Below are positions 1 to 8,655 of a DNA stretch of 64,000 nt, piece by piece; position 1 is the first letter of the stretch, and the number at the start of each line of letters is the position of its first letter. Source of the DNA: Fumia sp045615345 (GTDB lineage: Bacteria > Bacillota > Clostridia > Oscillospirales > Ruminococcaceae). Location of the stretch: assembly GCA_045615345.1 (NCBI GenBank), contig JAZLER010000033.1, positions 1 through 64,000 on the forward strand. The letters are read 5' to 3'. The translations under genes were made by a program, and so were the position numbers. The notes beneath the pieces were generated by a model, which was not told the DNA's origin, made no database searches, and saw nothing but the letters and a program-made list of their open reading frames with translations.

Positions 1-18
1 CTGTTCGACAAATTGGAT

Positions 19-741
19 TTACTTGCCGCAATACACCGCAATTGCTTTACAGATAAACGAAGCAGTACCATCAGCGTGCTTATCAATATTGTTCATAAAG
101 CGTTCGTCCGCTACATACATCTGACCGAGACCTGCCAAAATTTCGTTTGTACAAATATAGTAATTCTCAGTAATATAGTTCTGCAGCATTTTTACAAGGC
201 TTTGTGCTTTAGCGGAATTAGGACTTTCGTCCTTTTTCATGCAGAGTGCAAACTCTGCCATAATATGGTCCATTCCCTCGGCAATTTCATTCCACTTCTG
301 TTTGGAGTAATCCTTAGTCCGTTCTGCGTATTCCTTGTACGCATCCGTTTTACCCCATTTTTCTTTGGCTTCAGCCTTGTGCTTTTCAAATTCGCTGTTG
401 TCAAATGCTTTCATAACATTTTCTCCTTTCACGGCACCGTCAATAGCAGAAATTAACCGCTCTAACCGCTCTTTTTTGAGTGTGAGGAGGTGTTTTTGCT
501 CGGTTAGTGCCTTGCTTTTGTCATAATTCGGGGATGACAAAATCTCTCCAATGCTCTTTAAGGAAAAGTCGAGTTCACGGTAAAAGAGAATCTCTTGCAT
601 ACGAAGAAAAGATTTTTCGTCGTAAAAGCGATAGCCTGTAGTTTTGTCAACAAAGGCTGGCATCAACAATCCTATTTCATCGTAATAATGCAGTGTGCGC
701 ACACTTACACCCGAGAAATCGGCAAATTCTTTAATTAGCAT
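19..741 (-). CDS. MerR-family regulator with TipAS-like ligand domain
   Basis: One-component transcription activator. The N-terminal winged helix is a clear MerR domain (VSVRTLHYYDEIGLL, then a YRFYDE segment). A coiled-coil linker follows, and the C-terminal ~120 residues are all-helical and resemble the TipAS/antibiotic-recognition domain that binds thiopeptides or other drugs. The frame is open to 798, but the promoter lies inside that extension, so translation must begin later. ATG at 741 gives the usual MerR N-terminus. A TTG at 747 has the better distance to the GAGGTG Shine-Dalgarno, and the ATG at 753 is too close to it. By family knowledge it senses a small molecule and activates its own and perhaps other promoters. 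The inducer is unknown and no resistance gene is adjacent within the window. Confidence 0.85.
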   Translation of the reverse strand: MLIKEFADFSGVSVRTLHYYDEIGLLMPAFVDKTTGYRFYDEKSFLRMQEILFYRELDFSLKSIGEILSSPNYDKSKALTEQKHLLTLKKERLERLISAIDGAVKGENVMKAFDNSEFEKHKAEAKEKWGKTDAYKEYAERTKDYSKQKWNEIAEGMDHIMAEFALCMKKDESPNSAKAQSLVKMLQNYITENYYICTNEILAGLGQMYVADERFMNNIDKHADGTASFICKAIAVYCGK

Positions 742-767
742 TTTCAATTTCATCACCTCACAATAAA

Positions 768-798
768 AGTATACACTATGACGGAGCGTGAGAGTCAA
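768..798 (-). promoter_or_regulatory. MerR-type promoter with 19-bp spacer
   Basis: On the minus strand TTGACT (793-798) and TATACT (768-773) are separated by 19 bp. This over-long spacer is the hallmark of promoters untwisted by MerR-family activators. The spacer holds a partly symmetric GC-rich centre. It lies just upstream of the MerR gene, so autoregulation is likely. Confidence 0.75.
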
Positions 799-889
799 TA
801 CCTTTTTGGAAAAAATATGGATTGCTGTTCGAAAAATTCAAGTTTATCGAATTGGTATCATTATATCACAATAATGTGAATAAATAAAG

Positions 890-923
890 AGAACGGCACG
901 AAAATTGCTTTTCGTGCCGTTCT
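890..923. terminator. Stem-loop, possible bidirectional terminator
   Basis: A near-perfect inverted repeat (GAACGGCACGAAAA / TTTTCGTGCCGTTC) has a short loop. The arms are A- and T-rich at the loop side. The flank is only moderately T-rich on the minus strand, so termination is plausible but not certain. Confidence 0.5.
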
Positions 924-970
924 ATCGCTTAAATGAGGTCTTTTTCAACACTTTCGTCCACCTCTGCCAA

Positions 971-1009
971 AACAAAAAAGAACGCCATCCCAAATGGGAT
1001 GGCGTTCTT
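971..1009 (-). terminator. Intrinsic terminator
   Basis: A 15-bp stem (AAGAACGCCATCCCA with its complement) is followed on the minus strand by TTTTTTGTTTT. It probably ends the transcript of the small genes at 1129-1605. The bases from 1010 to 1128 show no convincing gene. Confidence 0.75.
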
Positions 1010-1128
1010 GATAAGCGTTGTAATCCGAAGCGTAAAATTAGCGCTTGGATAGTTTGCACCCTTGAAAATAGCTGTCTTTCAAGATGTTTGTGTTTCGTAA
1101 GTGTTGTATGGATATTATCCAACACATG

Positions 1129-1422
1129 TTATTTGTTCAATTCTTTAATATACTTTTCCATAATTCTGCGAATATCTTCACTAATGACTGGAAATGGTTC
1201 TTTACCTATATCAATTGTATCGTCGCAAACCATAAAAAGTTTTTCTTGATCACTATCAGCATGCCATTTGCAATTTATACACTTTTCTCTTTGTTCTTCA
1301 TTCCACTTTAATCCATCAGGTAAAAGTGTAGATTTAACATAACCATCCGCAACGTCACATATAATATAACAATCGCCACCATCAATATTGCCATTTTTTA
1401 CTGGACAATATACTGTTTTCAC
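1129..1422 (-). CDS. Small cysteine-containing hypothetical protein
   Basis: 97 residues, not recognised. It starts at GTG 1422 behind AAGGTGG. The N-terminus has CPV(K)NG, then GGDCYIICDVADG. A second pair occurs at CINCKW, so the four or five cysteines could form a small metal-binding or redox site. The rest is charged and helical at the C-terminus. It sits 27 bases after another tiny gene, apparently in one transcript from the promoter at 1655-1683 to the terminator at 971-1009. The gene is visibly more A+T-rich than the neighbouring ribosomal genes, which fits recent acquisition, but no mobile gene is adjacent. Confidence 0.6.
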   Translation of the reverse strand: MKTVYCPVKNGNIDGGDCYIICDVADGYVKSTLLPDGLKWNEEQREKCINCKWHADSDQEKLFMVCDDTIDIGKEPFPVISEDIRRIMEKYIKELNK

Positions 1423-1449
1423 TTAAACCACCTTCACAATATCTTCCAA

Positions 1450-1605
1450 CTATTTTAAATTATTAAATTGTTTCCACATTTCAAAACTTTCTTTTGCTCT
1501 TTGTGGAGCTTCATTCGTTAAAGTATATGAATCTGTTTTTTGATCATATTTATACCAAGATTCATCTTTTCGCCAATATAACAATTCGGTATTACCTGAC
1601 ATCAT
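1450..1605 (-). CDS. 51-residue hypothetical protein
   Basis: The frame is open further upstream (to 1812) but that part crosses a promoter and a terminator. The start at ATG 1605 is preceded by AGAAGGTG with good spacing, giving 51 residues rich in aromatic and charged amino acids (ELLYWRKDESWYKYDQ). No family is recognised and no membrane segment or signal is visible. It is the first gene after the promoter at 1655-1683 and is probably cotranscribed with the gene at 1129-1422. Confidence 0.6.
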   Translation of the reverse strand: MMSGNTELLYWRKDESWYKYDQKTDSYTLTNEAPQRAKESFEMWKQFNNLK

Positions 1606-1654
1606 ATTAATCACCTTCTTATTTATCCCTTTTCCTTTATAAAACGATACAGTT

Positions 1655-1683
1655 ATTTTATAACATTTACAGTTGATTGTCAA
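1655..1683 (-). promoter_or_regulatory. Sigma-A promoter for the two small genes
   Basis: Minus-strand TTGACA (1678-1683), a 17-bp spacer and TAAAAT (1655-1660). The site is about 50 bases upstream of the 51-codon gene. Confidence 0.7.
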
Positions 1684-1732
1684 ATCTACTCTTACCATTA
1701 TATAATTAAACCATATTAAATTATAATTATGC

Positions 1733-1764
1733 AAACAAAAACACCCACCGAAATCGGTGGGTGT
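1733..1764 (-). terminator. Terminator of the rplM-rpsI operon
   Basis: The stem ACACCCACCG / CGGTGGGTGT is followed on the minus strand by TTTTTGTTTG, directly downstream of rpsI. Confidence 0.85.
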
Positions 1765-1786
1765 AATTTTTTGTATTTTCCAAAGA

Positions 1787-2185
1787 CTAACGCTTGGAGA
1801 ACTGAGGTGCACGACGAGCAGCTTTAAGACCGTATTTCTTACGTTCTTTCATTCTCGGGTCACGAGTTAAGAAGCCTGCTTTTTTGAGTGCGGGACGGAG
1901 TTCTGCATCATACTGAAGCAAAGCTCTGGACAAACCATGGCGGATAGCACCAGCCTGGCCTGTAACACCGCCACCTGCAACTGTGCAAACGATGTCGAAT
2001 TTGCCATCTGTTTCAGTCAAACCGAGGGGCTGACGAACGATGAGTTTCAAAGTTTCAAGACCGAAGTAATCATCGATATCACGGCCATTGATTGTAATTG
2101 TACCTGTACCCTGGTATACTCTTACTCTTGCAACAGAGCTTTTTCTTCTACCTGTACCGTAAAAATAAGGTTTAGATTCGTACAT
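1787..2185 (-). CDS. rpsI: 30S ribosomal protein S9
   Basis: 132 residues, the normal length for bacterial S9. The N-terminal YGTGRRKSSVARV, the central GGGVTGQAGAIRHGLSRAL and the basic tail ending FSKR are diagnostic. The C-terminal arm reaches into the small subunit toward the P-site tRNA. The gene follows rplM by 22 bases in the usual Firmicutes rplM-rpsI order and is read from the same promoter. Confidence 0.98.
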   Translation of the reverse strand: MYESKPYFYGTGRRKSSVARVRVYQGTGTITINGRDIDDYFGLETLKLIVRQPLGLTETDGKFDIVCTVAGGGVTGQAGAIRHGLSRALLQYDAELRPALKKAGFLTRDPRMKERKKYGLKAARRAPQFSKR

Positions 2186-2207
2186 TTAAATTGCCTCCCT
2201 TCGATGA

Positions 2208-2636
2208 TTAAAACTCGCATACTTCGGGTTTCTGAGCCTGGTTGTTGTGCTCAGCACCTCTGTATACTCTGAGACGACGGAGAGCCTGACGACCGATAAC
2301 GGTATCGGGAACCATACCTTTAACAGCAAGTTCCATAGCTTTCTCGGGGTTTGTTTCCATCAAGTGTGCGTATTTGATTTCTTTGAGATGACCTACCCAG
2401 CCTGTGTGCCAGCGGTAGTATTTCTGCTCCAATTTTTTACCTGTCAAAACAGCTTTTTCTGCGTTGATGATGATAACATGGTCACCACAGTCAACATGAG
2501 GAGCAAATGTGGGTTTATGTTTGCCGCGAAGAATATCAGCAGCTTTTACTGCAACGCGACCCAAGGGTTTGCCTGCAGCGTCGAGTACATACCATTTACG
2601 GCTGATTTCAGCAGGTTTTGGCATTGTAGTAGACAT
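2208..2636 (-). CDS. rplM: 50S ribosomal protein L13
   Basis: 142 residues from ATG 2636. The longer frame to 2651 would place the GGAGGT ribosome binding site inside the gene, so the later start is chosen. Family motifs include WYVLDAAGKPLGRVA, GDHVIIINAEK, KKYYRH-like KYYRWHTGW and the VKGMVP segment. L13 is an early assembly protein of the large subunit. It is first in the operon with rpsI. A small hairpin (TTGGCATTTTGCCA) lies in the short leader. This could take part in the leader control known for this operon in other Firmicutes, but that is not demonstrable here. Confidence 0.97.
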   Translation of the reverse strand: MSTTMPKPAEISRKWYVLDAAGKPLGRVAVKAADILRGKHKPTFAPHVDCGDHVIIINAEKAVLTGKKLEQKYYRWHTGWVGHLKEIKYAHLMETNPEKAMELAVKGMVPDTVIGRQALRRLRVYRGAEHNNQAQKPEVCEF

Positions 2637-2692
2637 AATCATTACCTCCATTTTTTATTGGCATTTTGCCATAAGTTTTCACAACATTTAGT

Positions 2693-2721
2693 ATTATACA
2701 AAATTGCAAAAGTAATGTCAA
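2693..2721 (-). promoter_or_regulatory. Consensus promoter of rplM-rpsI
   Basis: Minus-strand TTGACA (2716-2721), 17-bp spacer and TATAAT (2693-2698), a perfect sigma-A match suited to ribosomal protein expression. The predicted leader is about 50 bases long. Bases 2722-2888, between this site and tex, show nothing else. Confidence 0.85.
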
Positions 2722-2888
2722 GTCAAAATTCGGCGATTTTTTAATTTATACCCCCTATTCTCTTTAATTCTCTGCGTTTTACTCGTTTTCTCTCCAAATC
2801 TCAGATTTCATTTCATTTTTTGGTGTATTTGCAAAATTGTGAGAAAACTCAAGAAATACAGAGCAATTCTAAGAAAACAGAATATAAA

Positions 2889-5036
2889 TTACTGAGGTTT
2901 CTTCATAGTGAGAGAAATCCTCTTTTTATTGAGATCTACATCCAAAACCCATACAGTTACAACATCTCCGACCTTGACAACTTCTAAAGGATGCTTGATA
3001 TATTTATCGCAAATCTGGGAAATATGAACGAGTCCGTCCTGATGGACACCGATATCCACAAAGATACCGAAGTCGATTACATTTCGTACAGTTCCCTTAA
3101 GCTCCATTCCCTGTTTTAAATCTTTCATTTCCATAACATCGGTACGGAGCATGGGAGGAGGAAGCTCGTCACGGGGGTCACGGCCGGGTTTTAAAAGCTC
3201 GTCCATAATATCACAGAGTGTGGGCTCACCAACACCTAATTTTTCAGCCAGAGCTTTAATACCTATCTGGTCGACTTTGGATTTCAAGGCCTCGAGCTTG
3301 CCGTTTTCAGCATCGCTTAAAGTATAACCGCATTCTTTCAAAAGCTCTTTCGCAGCCTTATAGGACTCAGGATGCACGCCGGTATTGTCAAGAATGGATT
3401 TACCGCCTGAAATTCTTAAGAAACCTGCGCACTGCTCATAAGCTTTTTTACCGAGTTTTGCAACCTTCAAAAGCTCACTTCTGTCGGAAAATGCACCGTT
3501 TTCTTCTCTGTAAGTAACGATATTCTTGGCAACACCGCTGTTGATACCCGCTACACGAGCTAAAAGGGGCTGAGAAGCAGTGTTAAGGTCAACACCTACT
3601 GAGTTTACGCAACTTTCTACAACGCCGTCAAGGGCTTCTGAAAGCTGTTTAGGAGCCATATCGTGCTGATACTGACCGACTCCGATTGCCTTGGGGTCAA
3701 TTTTAACAAGCTCAGCAAGAGGGTCCTGCAAACGCCTTGCAATAGAAACAGCAGAACGAAGTGATACATCAAACTGCGGAAACTCCTCTGCTGCAAGCTT
3801 TGAAGCAGAATAAACAGATGCACCAGCCTCGGAAACCACCATATAGGAAACAGGCTTATCAATTTCCTTAATCATCTCTGCAACAAACTTTTCACTTTCT
3901 CTTGAAGCAGTACCGTTACCGATAGCAATGGTTGTGATATTATATTTTGCAATAAGCTCCTTAAGCTTCTTTTTAGCACCGACAATATCGTTATGAGGCA
4001 TTGTGGGATATACAACAGTTGTGTCAAGTACTTTACCCGTACCGTCTACAACCGCAATTTTACAGCCTGTACGATAAGCGGGGTCAAAGCCCAAAGTAAC
4101 CGCATCCTTTACGGGGGGCTGCATTAAAAGCTGTCTTAAGTTTGCGGAAAAGACCTTGATAGCCTGAGTACTTGCGTTTTCAAAAAGCTGATTTCTGATT
4201 TCGCGTTCAATAGACGGATAGATAAGTCTTGAAAAGCTGTCTGCACAAGCAGCAGCAACAATCTCACCACAGGAATTTTTTGCGGTTACAAACTGTCTTT
4301 CAAGTCCTGAAACAGCAGCTGCATCGTCAATCACGATACTTACTTTCAAAAACTCTTCTCTTTCACCGCGCTCAACAGCTAAGATTCTGTGCCCTGCAAT
4401 TCTGTTTACAGGCTCGGAATAATCATAGTACATCTCGTAAACCGACTGAGCTTCAGGGTCTGCTGCCTTGGTAACAACTGTACCTGTACGATAAACAAAG
4501 GTGCGCAGTTCTTTTCTTATATTGGCATCATCGGAGATATCCTCGGCGATAATGTCCTGAGCACCCATAATAGCATCTTCAATACTGTTGATACCTTTTT
4601 CTTCGTCAATGTATTTTTCAGCTTCTCCGTTAAGGTCACAGATTTTCTGTTCCATAATAAACTGAGAAAGGGGTTCAAGTCCCTTTTCCCTCGCAACAGA
4701 TGCCCTTGTTTTGCGCTTGGGTCTGTAAGGTCTGTAAAGGTCCTCAAGTTCCGCTAAGGTTTTAGCTTCAAGGATAGCAGCGCGCAGTTCGTCTGTCATT
4801 TTCTCCTGAGCTTCAATAGATGCGATAATTTCTTCTTTTCTCTTTTCAAGGCCTCTTAAGTATTCAAGGCGTTCAAAGATTTCCCTTAAAATCTGGTCAT
4901 CAAGAGAACCCGTTGCTTCCTTACGGTAACGGGCGATAAAAGGAATGGTATTTCCTTCGTCAATAAGCTTTACAGTGTTTTCAATCTGGTTAATCCCTAC
5001 CGAAAATTCCTCGGCAAGCTTTTTGTTAATATCCAT
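2889..5036 (-). CDS. tex: Tex-family RNA-binding transcription accessory protein
   Basis: 715 residues, near the usual 720-780. The order of domains fits Tex: a helical N-terminal region with the PFIARYRKEATG motif (about 30-45), a YqgF/RNase H-like fold beginning near TLGFDPAYRTGCK (about 315), tandem helix-hairpin-helix segments around VNSVGVDLNTAS (about 490-560), and a C-terminal S1 domain (about 640-713). Tex binds nucleic acid and is linked to RNA polymerase and transcription elongation. It starts at ATG 5036 behind AAAGGAC. It appears to be transcribed alone; no convincing terminator is seen downstream. Confidence 0.95.
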   Translation of the reverse strand: MDINKKLAEEFSVGINQIENTVKLIDEGNTIPFIARYRKEATGSLDDQILREIFERLEYLRGLEKRKEEIIASIEAQEKMTDELRAAILEAKTLAELEDLYRPYRPKRKTRASVAREKGLEPLSQFIMEQKICDLNGEAEKYIDEEKGINSIEDAIMGAQDIIAEDISDDANIRKELRTFVYRTGTVVTKAADPEAQSVYEMYYDYSEPVNRIAGHRILAVERGEREEFLKVSIVIDDAAAVSGLERQFVTAKNSCGEIVAAACADSFSRLIYPSIEREIRNQLFENASTQAIKVFSANLRQLLMQPPVKDAVTLGFDPAYRTGCKIAVVDGTGKVLDTTVVYPTMPHNDIVGAKKKLKELIAKYNITTIAIGNGTASRESEKFVAEMIKEIDKPVSYMVVSEAGASVYSASKLAAEEFPQFDVSLRSAVSIARRLQDPLAELVKIDPKAIGVGQYQHDMAPKQLSEALDGVVESCVNSVGVDLNTASQPLLARVAGINSGVAKNIVTYREENGAFSDRSELLKVAKLGKKAYEQCAGFLRISGGKSILDNTGVHPESYKAAKELLKECGYTLSDAENGKLEALKSKVDQIGIKALAEKLGVGEPTLCDIMDELLKPGRDPRDELPPPMLRTDVMEMKDLKQGMELKGTVRNVIDFGIFVDIGVHQDGLVHISQICDKYIKHPLEVVKVGDVVTVWVLDVDLNKKRISLTMKKPQ

Positions 5037-5087
5037 AATTTTGTCCTTTCTACTACAAATTGCAGGGCGAAACCGCCCTGCAATTTA

Positions 5088-6473
5088 TTAATACTCAAGT
5101 AACGGTTTTTCGCCGTTTGCTACTTTTACGCAGTTTGTAAGAATTTTTTCAGCATATCTTGTTTCTGTCAGGAAGCCTGAGCTTCCGTTTAATGAAAGTA
5201 TGCATTTTCTGTCATCAGATGCAAAGAATTCAATAACATCGACATCGCGCTTCTTATCGCGATACTTGTATGTGATTTTTGCAATAAGCTCGCCTTTATT
5301 GGCACCACGGTTAATTTCTCTTGCAGATGCAGAAATCAAAAATTCATACATAGCACGATAGTTTTCGGTTGTAATATCCTCACCATTCAGAGTAGCAGTG
5401 AGTGTTTCCTTTTCGCCTTTGGATTCAAAGGTATAAACTTCGCCACTCGCTGAAACTTCAACAGTATCAACATCGTTGATATTAGGAAGCAGAATGAAAG
5501 TTGAGAAAAGGTTATCAGGAACTGCTTCAAGCCACGGGAGATTGAACACAGTTATTCTGTAAACAACATCGCTGTCGCCTTTTTTAACAAATCTTGCCAT
5601 TTCGCCGTTTTCAAGCTTTGTTTCGTTTCCGACTACAAAAAACTCTTCGACACCGTTACGCTTATAGCTGATTGTGGCATAAGGTTTGCCAAACCCGTAT
5701 TCGGGATTAAGTCCCACCCCTGCAATCTCATCAGCCATCAAGCTATAAAGGCCCTCGATAATTCTTTTTCCGTTTGTTTCGTGCATAGCCGCCTCGATAG
5801 GACTTTCAAGGTACATTACACCTTTTTCATCAGCAGCAATTCTGAGTTTTTTGTCTTTAAAGTTAGCGCCTTCAATTTCAAGCCATTCTATAACAACATT
5901 TTCGCTCTGGTCTTCCTCGATAAGGAAATGATTGATAAAATCAACATCGTCATAGAAAACTTCGTCAACATCCATATTGGCAACAGCGTAAACGGTAGCG
6001 TCACCGTCTTTGAGTGCGTAATATCCGCCACTTGTCGGAAGCTTCAATCCAAGTTTAAGGCCATATTCACTGCCGTCCTTAAAACGAACTTTAAGCTCAG
6101 CCACAGGGTTGTCAAGTCCGTATTTTGAAATATCCGAAGGGTTTTTCTCGATTTCCCTTGTAGCGGTCATAGTGGAAAAATGATTTTGCATAACTGCAAT
6201 ATCGTTTACTGTGAGGTCGTAATTTTCAAGACCTTCGATTGATAATGCATCCTTTTTATCAGGAACAGCTACAAATCCACCTTTTTCATTTTTAACCTCT
6301 GCTCTTTCGATATCGGCGCGTTCACCTTTCCAGAGGATAATAACATTTGCATCAGGAGCAGAAGTTTCAGGTACTTCCTCAGGCTTTTCGGTAAGCATTA
6401 AAAATGCCATAACCCCGAGAAGCACCAGAATTACAATTCCACCGATAATTATTGATTTTACTTTACTGTTCAT
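5088..6473 (-). CDS. DUF4340-type protein of a Gld-like ABC system
   Basis: 461 residues with one N-terminal membrane anchor (about 9-27), the remainder predicted outside the cell. Repeated beta-rich units with conserved ISKYGLDNPVAELKVRF and EYGLKLGLKLPTSGGYYA segments match DUF4340 proteins. These are typically the last gene of GldA-GldF-GldG-like ABC operons. The molecular role of the family is not established. The gene starts three bases after the GldG-like gene ends. No catalytic motif is evident. Confidence 0.8.
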   Translation of the reverse strand: MNSKVKSIIIGGIVILVLLGVMAFLMLTEKPEEVPETSAPDANVIILWKGERADIERAEVKNEKGGFVAVPDKKDALSIEGLENYDLTVNDIAVMQNHFSTMTATREIEKNPSDISKYGLDNPVAELKVRFKDGSEYGLKLGLKLPTSGGYYALKDGDATVYAVANMDVDEVFYDDVDFINHFLIEEDQSENVVIEWLEIEGANFKDKKLRIAADEKGVMYLESPIEAAMHETNGKRIIEGLYSLMADEIAGVGLNPEYGFGKPYATISYKRNGVEEFFVVGNETKLENGEMARFVKKGDSDVVYRITVFNLPWLEAVPDNLFSTFILLPNINDVDTVEVSASGEVYTFESKGEKETLTATLNGEDITTENYRAMYEFLISASAREINRGANKGELIAKITYKYRDKKRDVDVIEFFASDDRKCILSLNGSSGFLTETRYAEKILTNCVKVANGEKPLLEY

Positions 6474-6476
6474 AGA

Positions 6477-7940
6477 TTAACGGTTCCTCCTGCGAATCCA
6501 TACAACAATTCCCATAATAATAATCAGAACAGGCAAAATGTACTGGAATATTGCAACAATGACATTTCTGTCAGCGGAACTGATACCAAGTGTTTTGATA
6601 CCCGTTGTCTTAGGTGCCACAACATTAACATCTGCTCTTCCGCAAAGCTCGTTACTCATAACAGTTAAATACTCTGCGTTTTTGAAAAGTGACTGTGTAG
6701 TAAAAGTGGAATCTGCAACAGTGGCAGAACCGAATACAACAACATTTGAAGTTAACTGAACCCCTTTGTCACTGTCATACACACTGCGTTCACCCATAAC
6801 GATTGATGGATAACTCTTCTTATCACTTTCGGTATACTGCCAGTTTTCATCAGCATCAAAGGGTACAGCGATGGTAGAAGGGTAAGAAGAAAGCAAAACC
6901 TTTGTGGTACGGTTTGAATTTTCTTCAAAAAGTTGTTCTATCGGACGATACTGCACAAAGTACATATATCCATCGTGGTTTCCTATTTTATCGCCATAGA
7001 AACCATCTGCAAAGTTTTGTGTTATAAAGAAAATGTTGTTGTTATAAATAAGATTCTGGTTAGTTTCAGCAACGATACTGTTTCCGACAGCAATTCCCCA
7101 TTCTGCTAAGAATGCTTCAATATTGGGGAGCTTTGGCTGTGACGGGTCAGCAAAATAATAGAAGTTTCTCTTGTACTCTGATGCATTTTCAAGATAGTCG
7201 TCTATCTTGCTGAGTGCATTTTCGGGCAAGTCGTTCATCGGAGAAACCAGGATAAGAATTTCTGTGTCCTCGCTGATTTCACCTGTGAGAATGTCGGTTG
7301 TTTCAAGTTCATAACCATTGTTTGTGAGCAAGTTTGTAAGTCCCGAAACATCACCACCGTTTATGCCTGTAAGCAATGTAACTTTTGTGGGGTTAGCATT
7401 TGAAACCACCATAATCGAAGAAGTTACAGCGTTTTCAAGAGCAAGTCCTGTTACATAGCCTGTCTGCATATCAAGGGATAAAATGTCGGTAAGTCCGAGC
7501 ACACGATATCTATCTTCACAGGAAACAACAATACTGCCAAGACCTAAATTTGCATCAGGATATTTTGAGATAACATCGGGGTTTGTGTAGGGGTCAAGAT
7601 ATTCTACCGTGATGTTATCATACATTCCGTACTTTTTGATGAGCTCTAAAATGGGCGCAGAAAACTCAGAAAAGCCATAGGTTGAACCTAAGTTTTTAAA
7701 GTCTTCCTCGGTTGCAAAAAGCTCAATTTTAATCTCAGTATCCATATCCTTAAGATGCTCTGTTGTATCTGCTGTAAGCTCATAAAGCTTGTTTGAAGTA
7801 AGGTCAATATTAACGGGCAGGCGGTCAGCAATCATAGAAGCTAAGATATTTACAAGCACCACGAGCACCACAAGACCTATCGTCATAATTGTTGCAAGGG
7901 AACCGTGTTTAAAGCGTTTGTTGTTAAAAATGTTTTTCAT
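6477..7940 (-). CDS. GldG-like ABC auxiliary membrane protein
   Basis: 487 residues with a membrane span near residues 15-38 and another at the C-terminus just before IRRRNR, so most of the protein is extracytoplasmic. The N-terminal segment DLTSNKLYELTADTTEHLKDMD is the signature of the GldG/ABC_transp_aux family. In gliding Bacteroidetes GldG works with GldA and GldF. In non-gliding Firmicutes the homologous set is an exporter-like complex of unknown substrate. It follows the permease gene by 13 bases in one operon with the ATPase and the DUF4340 protein. Confidence 0.85.
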   Translation of the reverse strand: MKNIFNNKRFKHGSLATIMTIGLVVLVVLVNILASMIADRLPVNIDLTSNKLYELTADTTEHLKDMDTEIKIELFATEEDFKNLGSTYGFSEFSAPILELIKKYGMYDNITVEYLDPYTNPDVISKYPDANLGLGSIVVSCEDRYRVLGLTDILSLDMQTGYVTGLALENAVTSSIMVVSNANPTKVTLLTGINGGDVSGLTNLLTNNGYELETTDILTGEISEDTEILILVSPMNDLPENALSKIDDYLENASEYKRNFYYFADPSQPKLPNIEAFLAEWGIAVGNSIVAETNQNLIYNNNIFFITQNFADGFYGDKIGNHDGYMYFVQYRPIEQLFEENSNRTTKVLLSSYPSTIAVPFDADENWQYTESDKKSYPSIVMGERSVYDSDKGVQLTSNVVVFGSATVADSTFTTQSLFKNAEYLTVMSNELCGRADVNVVAPKTTGIKTLGISSADRNVIVAIFQYILPVLIIIMGIVVWIRRRNR

Positions 7941-7953
7941 ACAAGTCCCCTCC

Positions 7954-8655
7954 TTAGCTCCAACGGCGTTTTTCGAGTACCCTGACTGTAAGGAAATTGA
8001 AAATTACACCGATACTCACGAAATACAAAACATTGGAAAGATTTAAAACACCGGAAGTGAATTCCGCATAACGCGCTGTGAAAGAAATACTGATTAAAAC
8101 TTTCATAATCCAGTTTACTTTCACAAGACTCGCAAAGATTTCAAGGAAATAGATAAAAAGCATAACAGCAAAAGTGCCGATTGCGGCAATCATCTGGTTT
8201 TCTGTAAGGGAGGAAATGAAAATACCGATTGCAATAGTTGCAAATCCTAAAAGCAAAGCACCTAAAATGTTACCAGCAACCACTGCCCATTCGGGAGTTG
8301 CATATCCTGCAAGAACTACTGCATAGATAACTGTGACTGCAATTCCTAAAGCATAAATGCAGAATGCTGCCAAGAACTTTCCGTAAACAAGTCCCGAAAG
8401 ACTTACGGGTGAAGTAAGCAAAAGCTGATCGGTTTTCTGTTTTTTCTCTTCACTCATAAGACGCATTGTTAAAAGCGGAATGAGTACAAGCAAAATTGTG
8501 AAAAGCGAACTGAAAACAGGTGAAACATCGGTAGAGTTAGAAGTAACTACACTGTTAAAGAAAATTCCTGAAAAGAAATAGAATACCGAAAGATAAATAT
8601 ATCCTATGGGTGATGTGAAATAAGAGTAAAACTCTCTTCTTAAAATTGCGGTCAT
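7954..8655 (-). CDS. ABC-2 type permease (GldF-like)
   Basis: 233 residues with about six hydrophobic segments. The N-terminal MTAILRREFYSYFTSPIGYI and the LLTMRLMSEEKKQKTDQLLLTSPVS segment are characteristic of ABC-2 permeases of the GldF type. It would form the membrane channel for the ATPase encoded just upstream. Its start codon overlaps the ATPase stop by four bases (ATGA), which implies translational coupling. Confidence 0.9.
   Translation of the reverse strand: MTAILRREFYSYFTSPIGYIYLSVFYFFSGIFFNSVVTSNSTDVSPVFSSLFTILLVLIPLLTMRLMSEEKKQKTDQLLLTSPVSLSGLVYGKFLAAFCIYALGIAVTVIYAVVLAGYATPEWAVVAGNILGALLLGFATIAIGIFISSLTENQMIAAIGTFAVMLFIYFLEIFASLVKVNWIMKVLISISFTARYAEFTSGVLNLSNVLYFVSIGVIFNFLTVRVLEKRRWS

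Noticed and set aside
922..1125. 67-codon frame on the minus strand between two hairpins
   Set aside because: It reads straight through a terminator stem, has no ribosome binding site and an unlikely composition.
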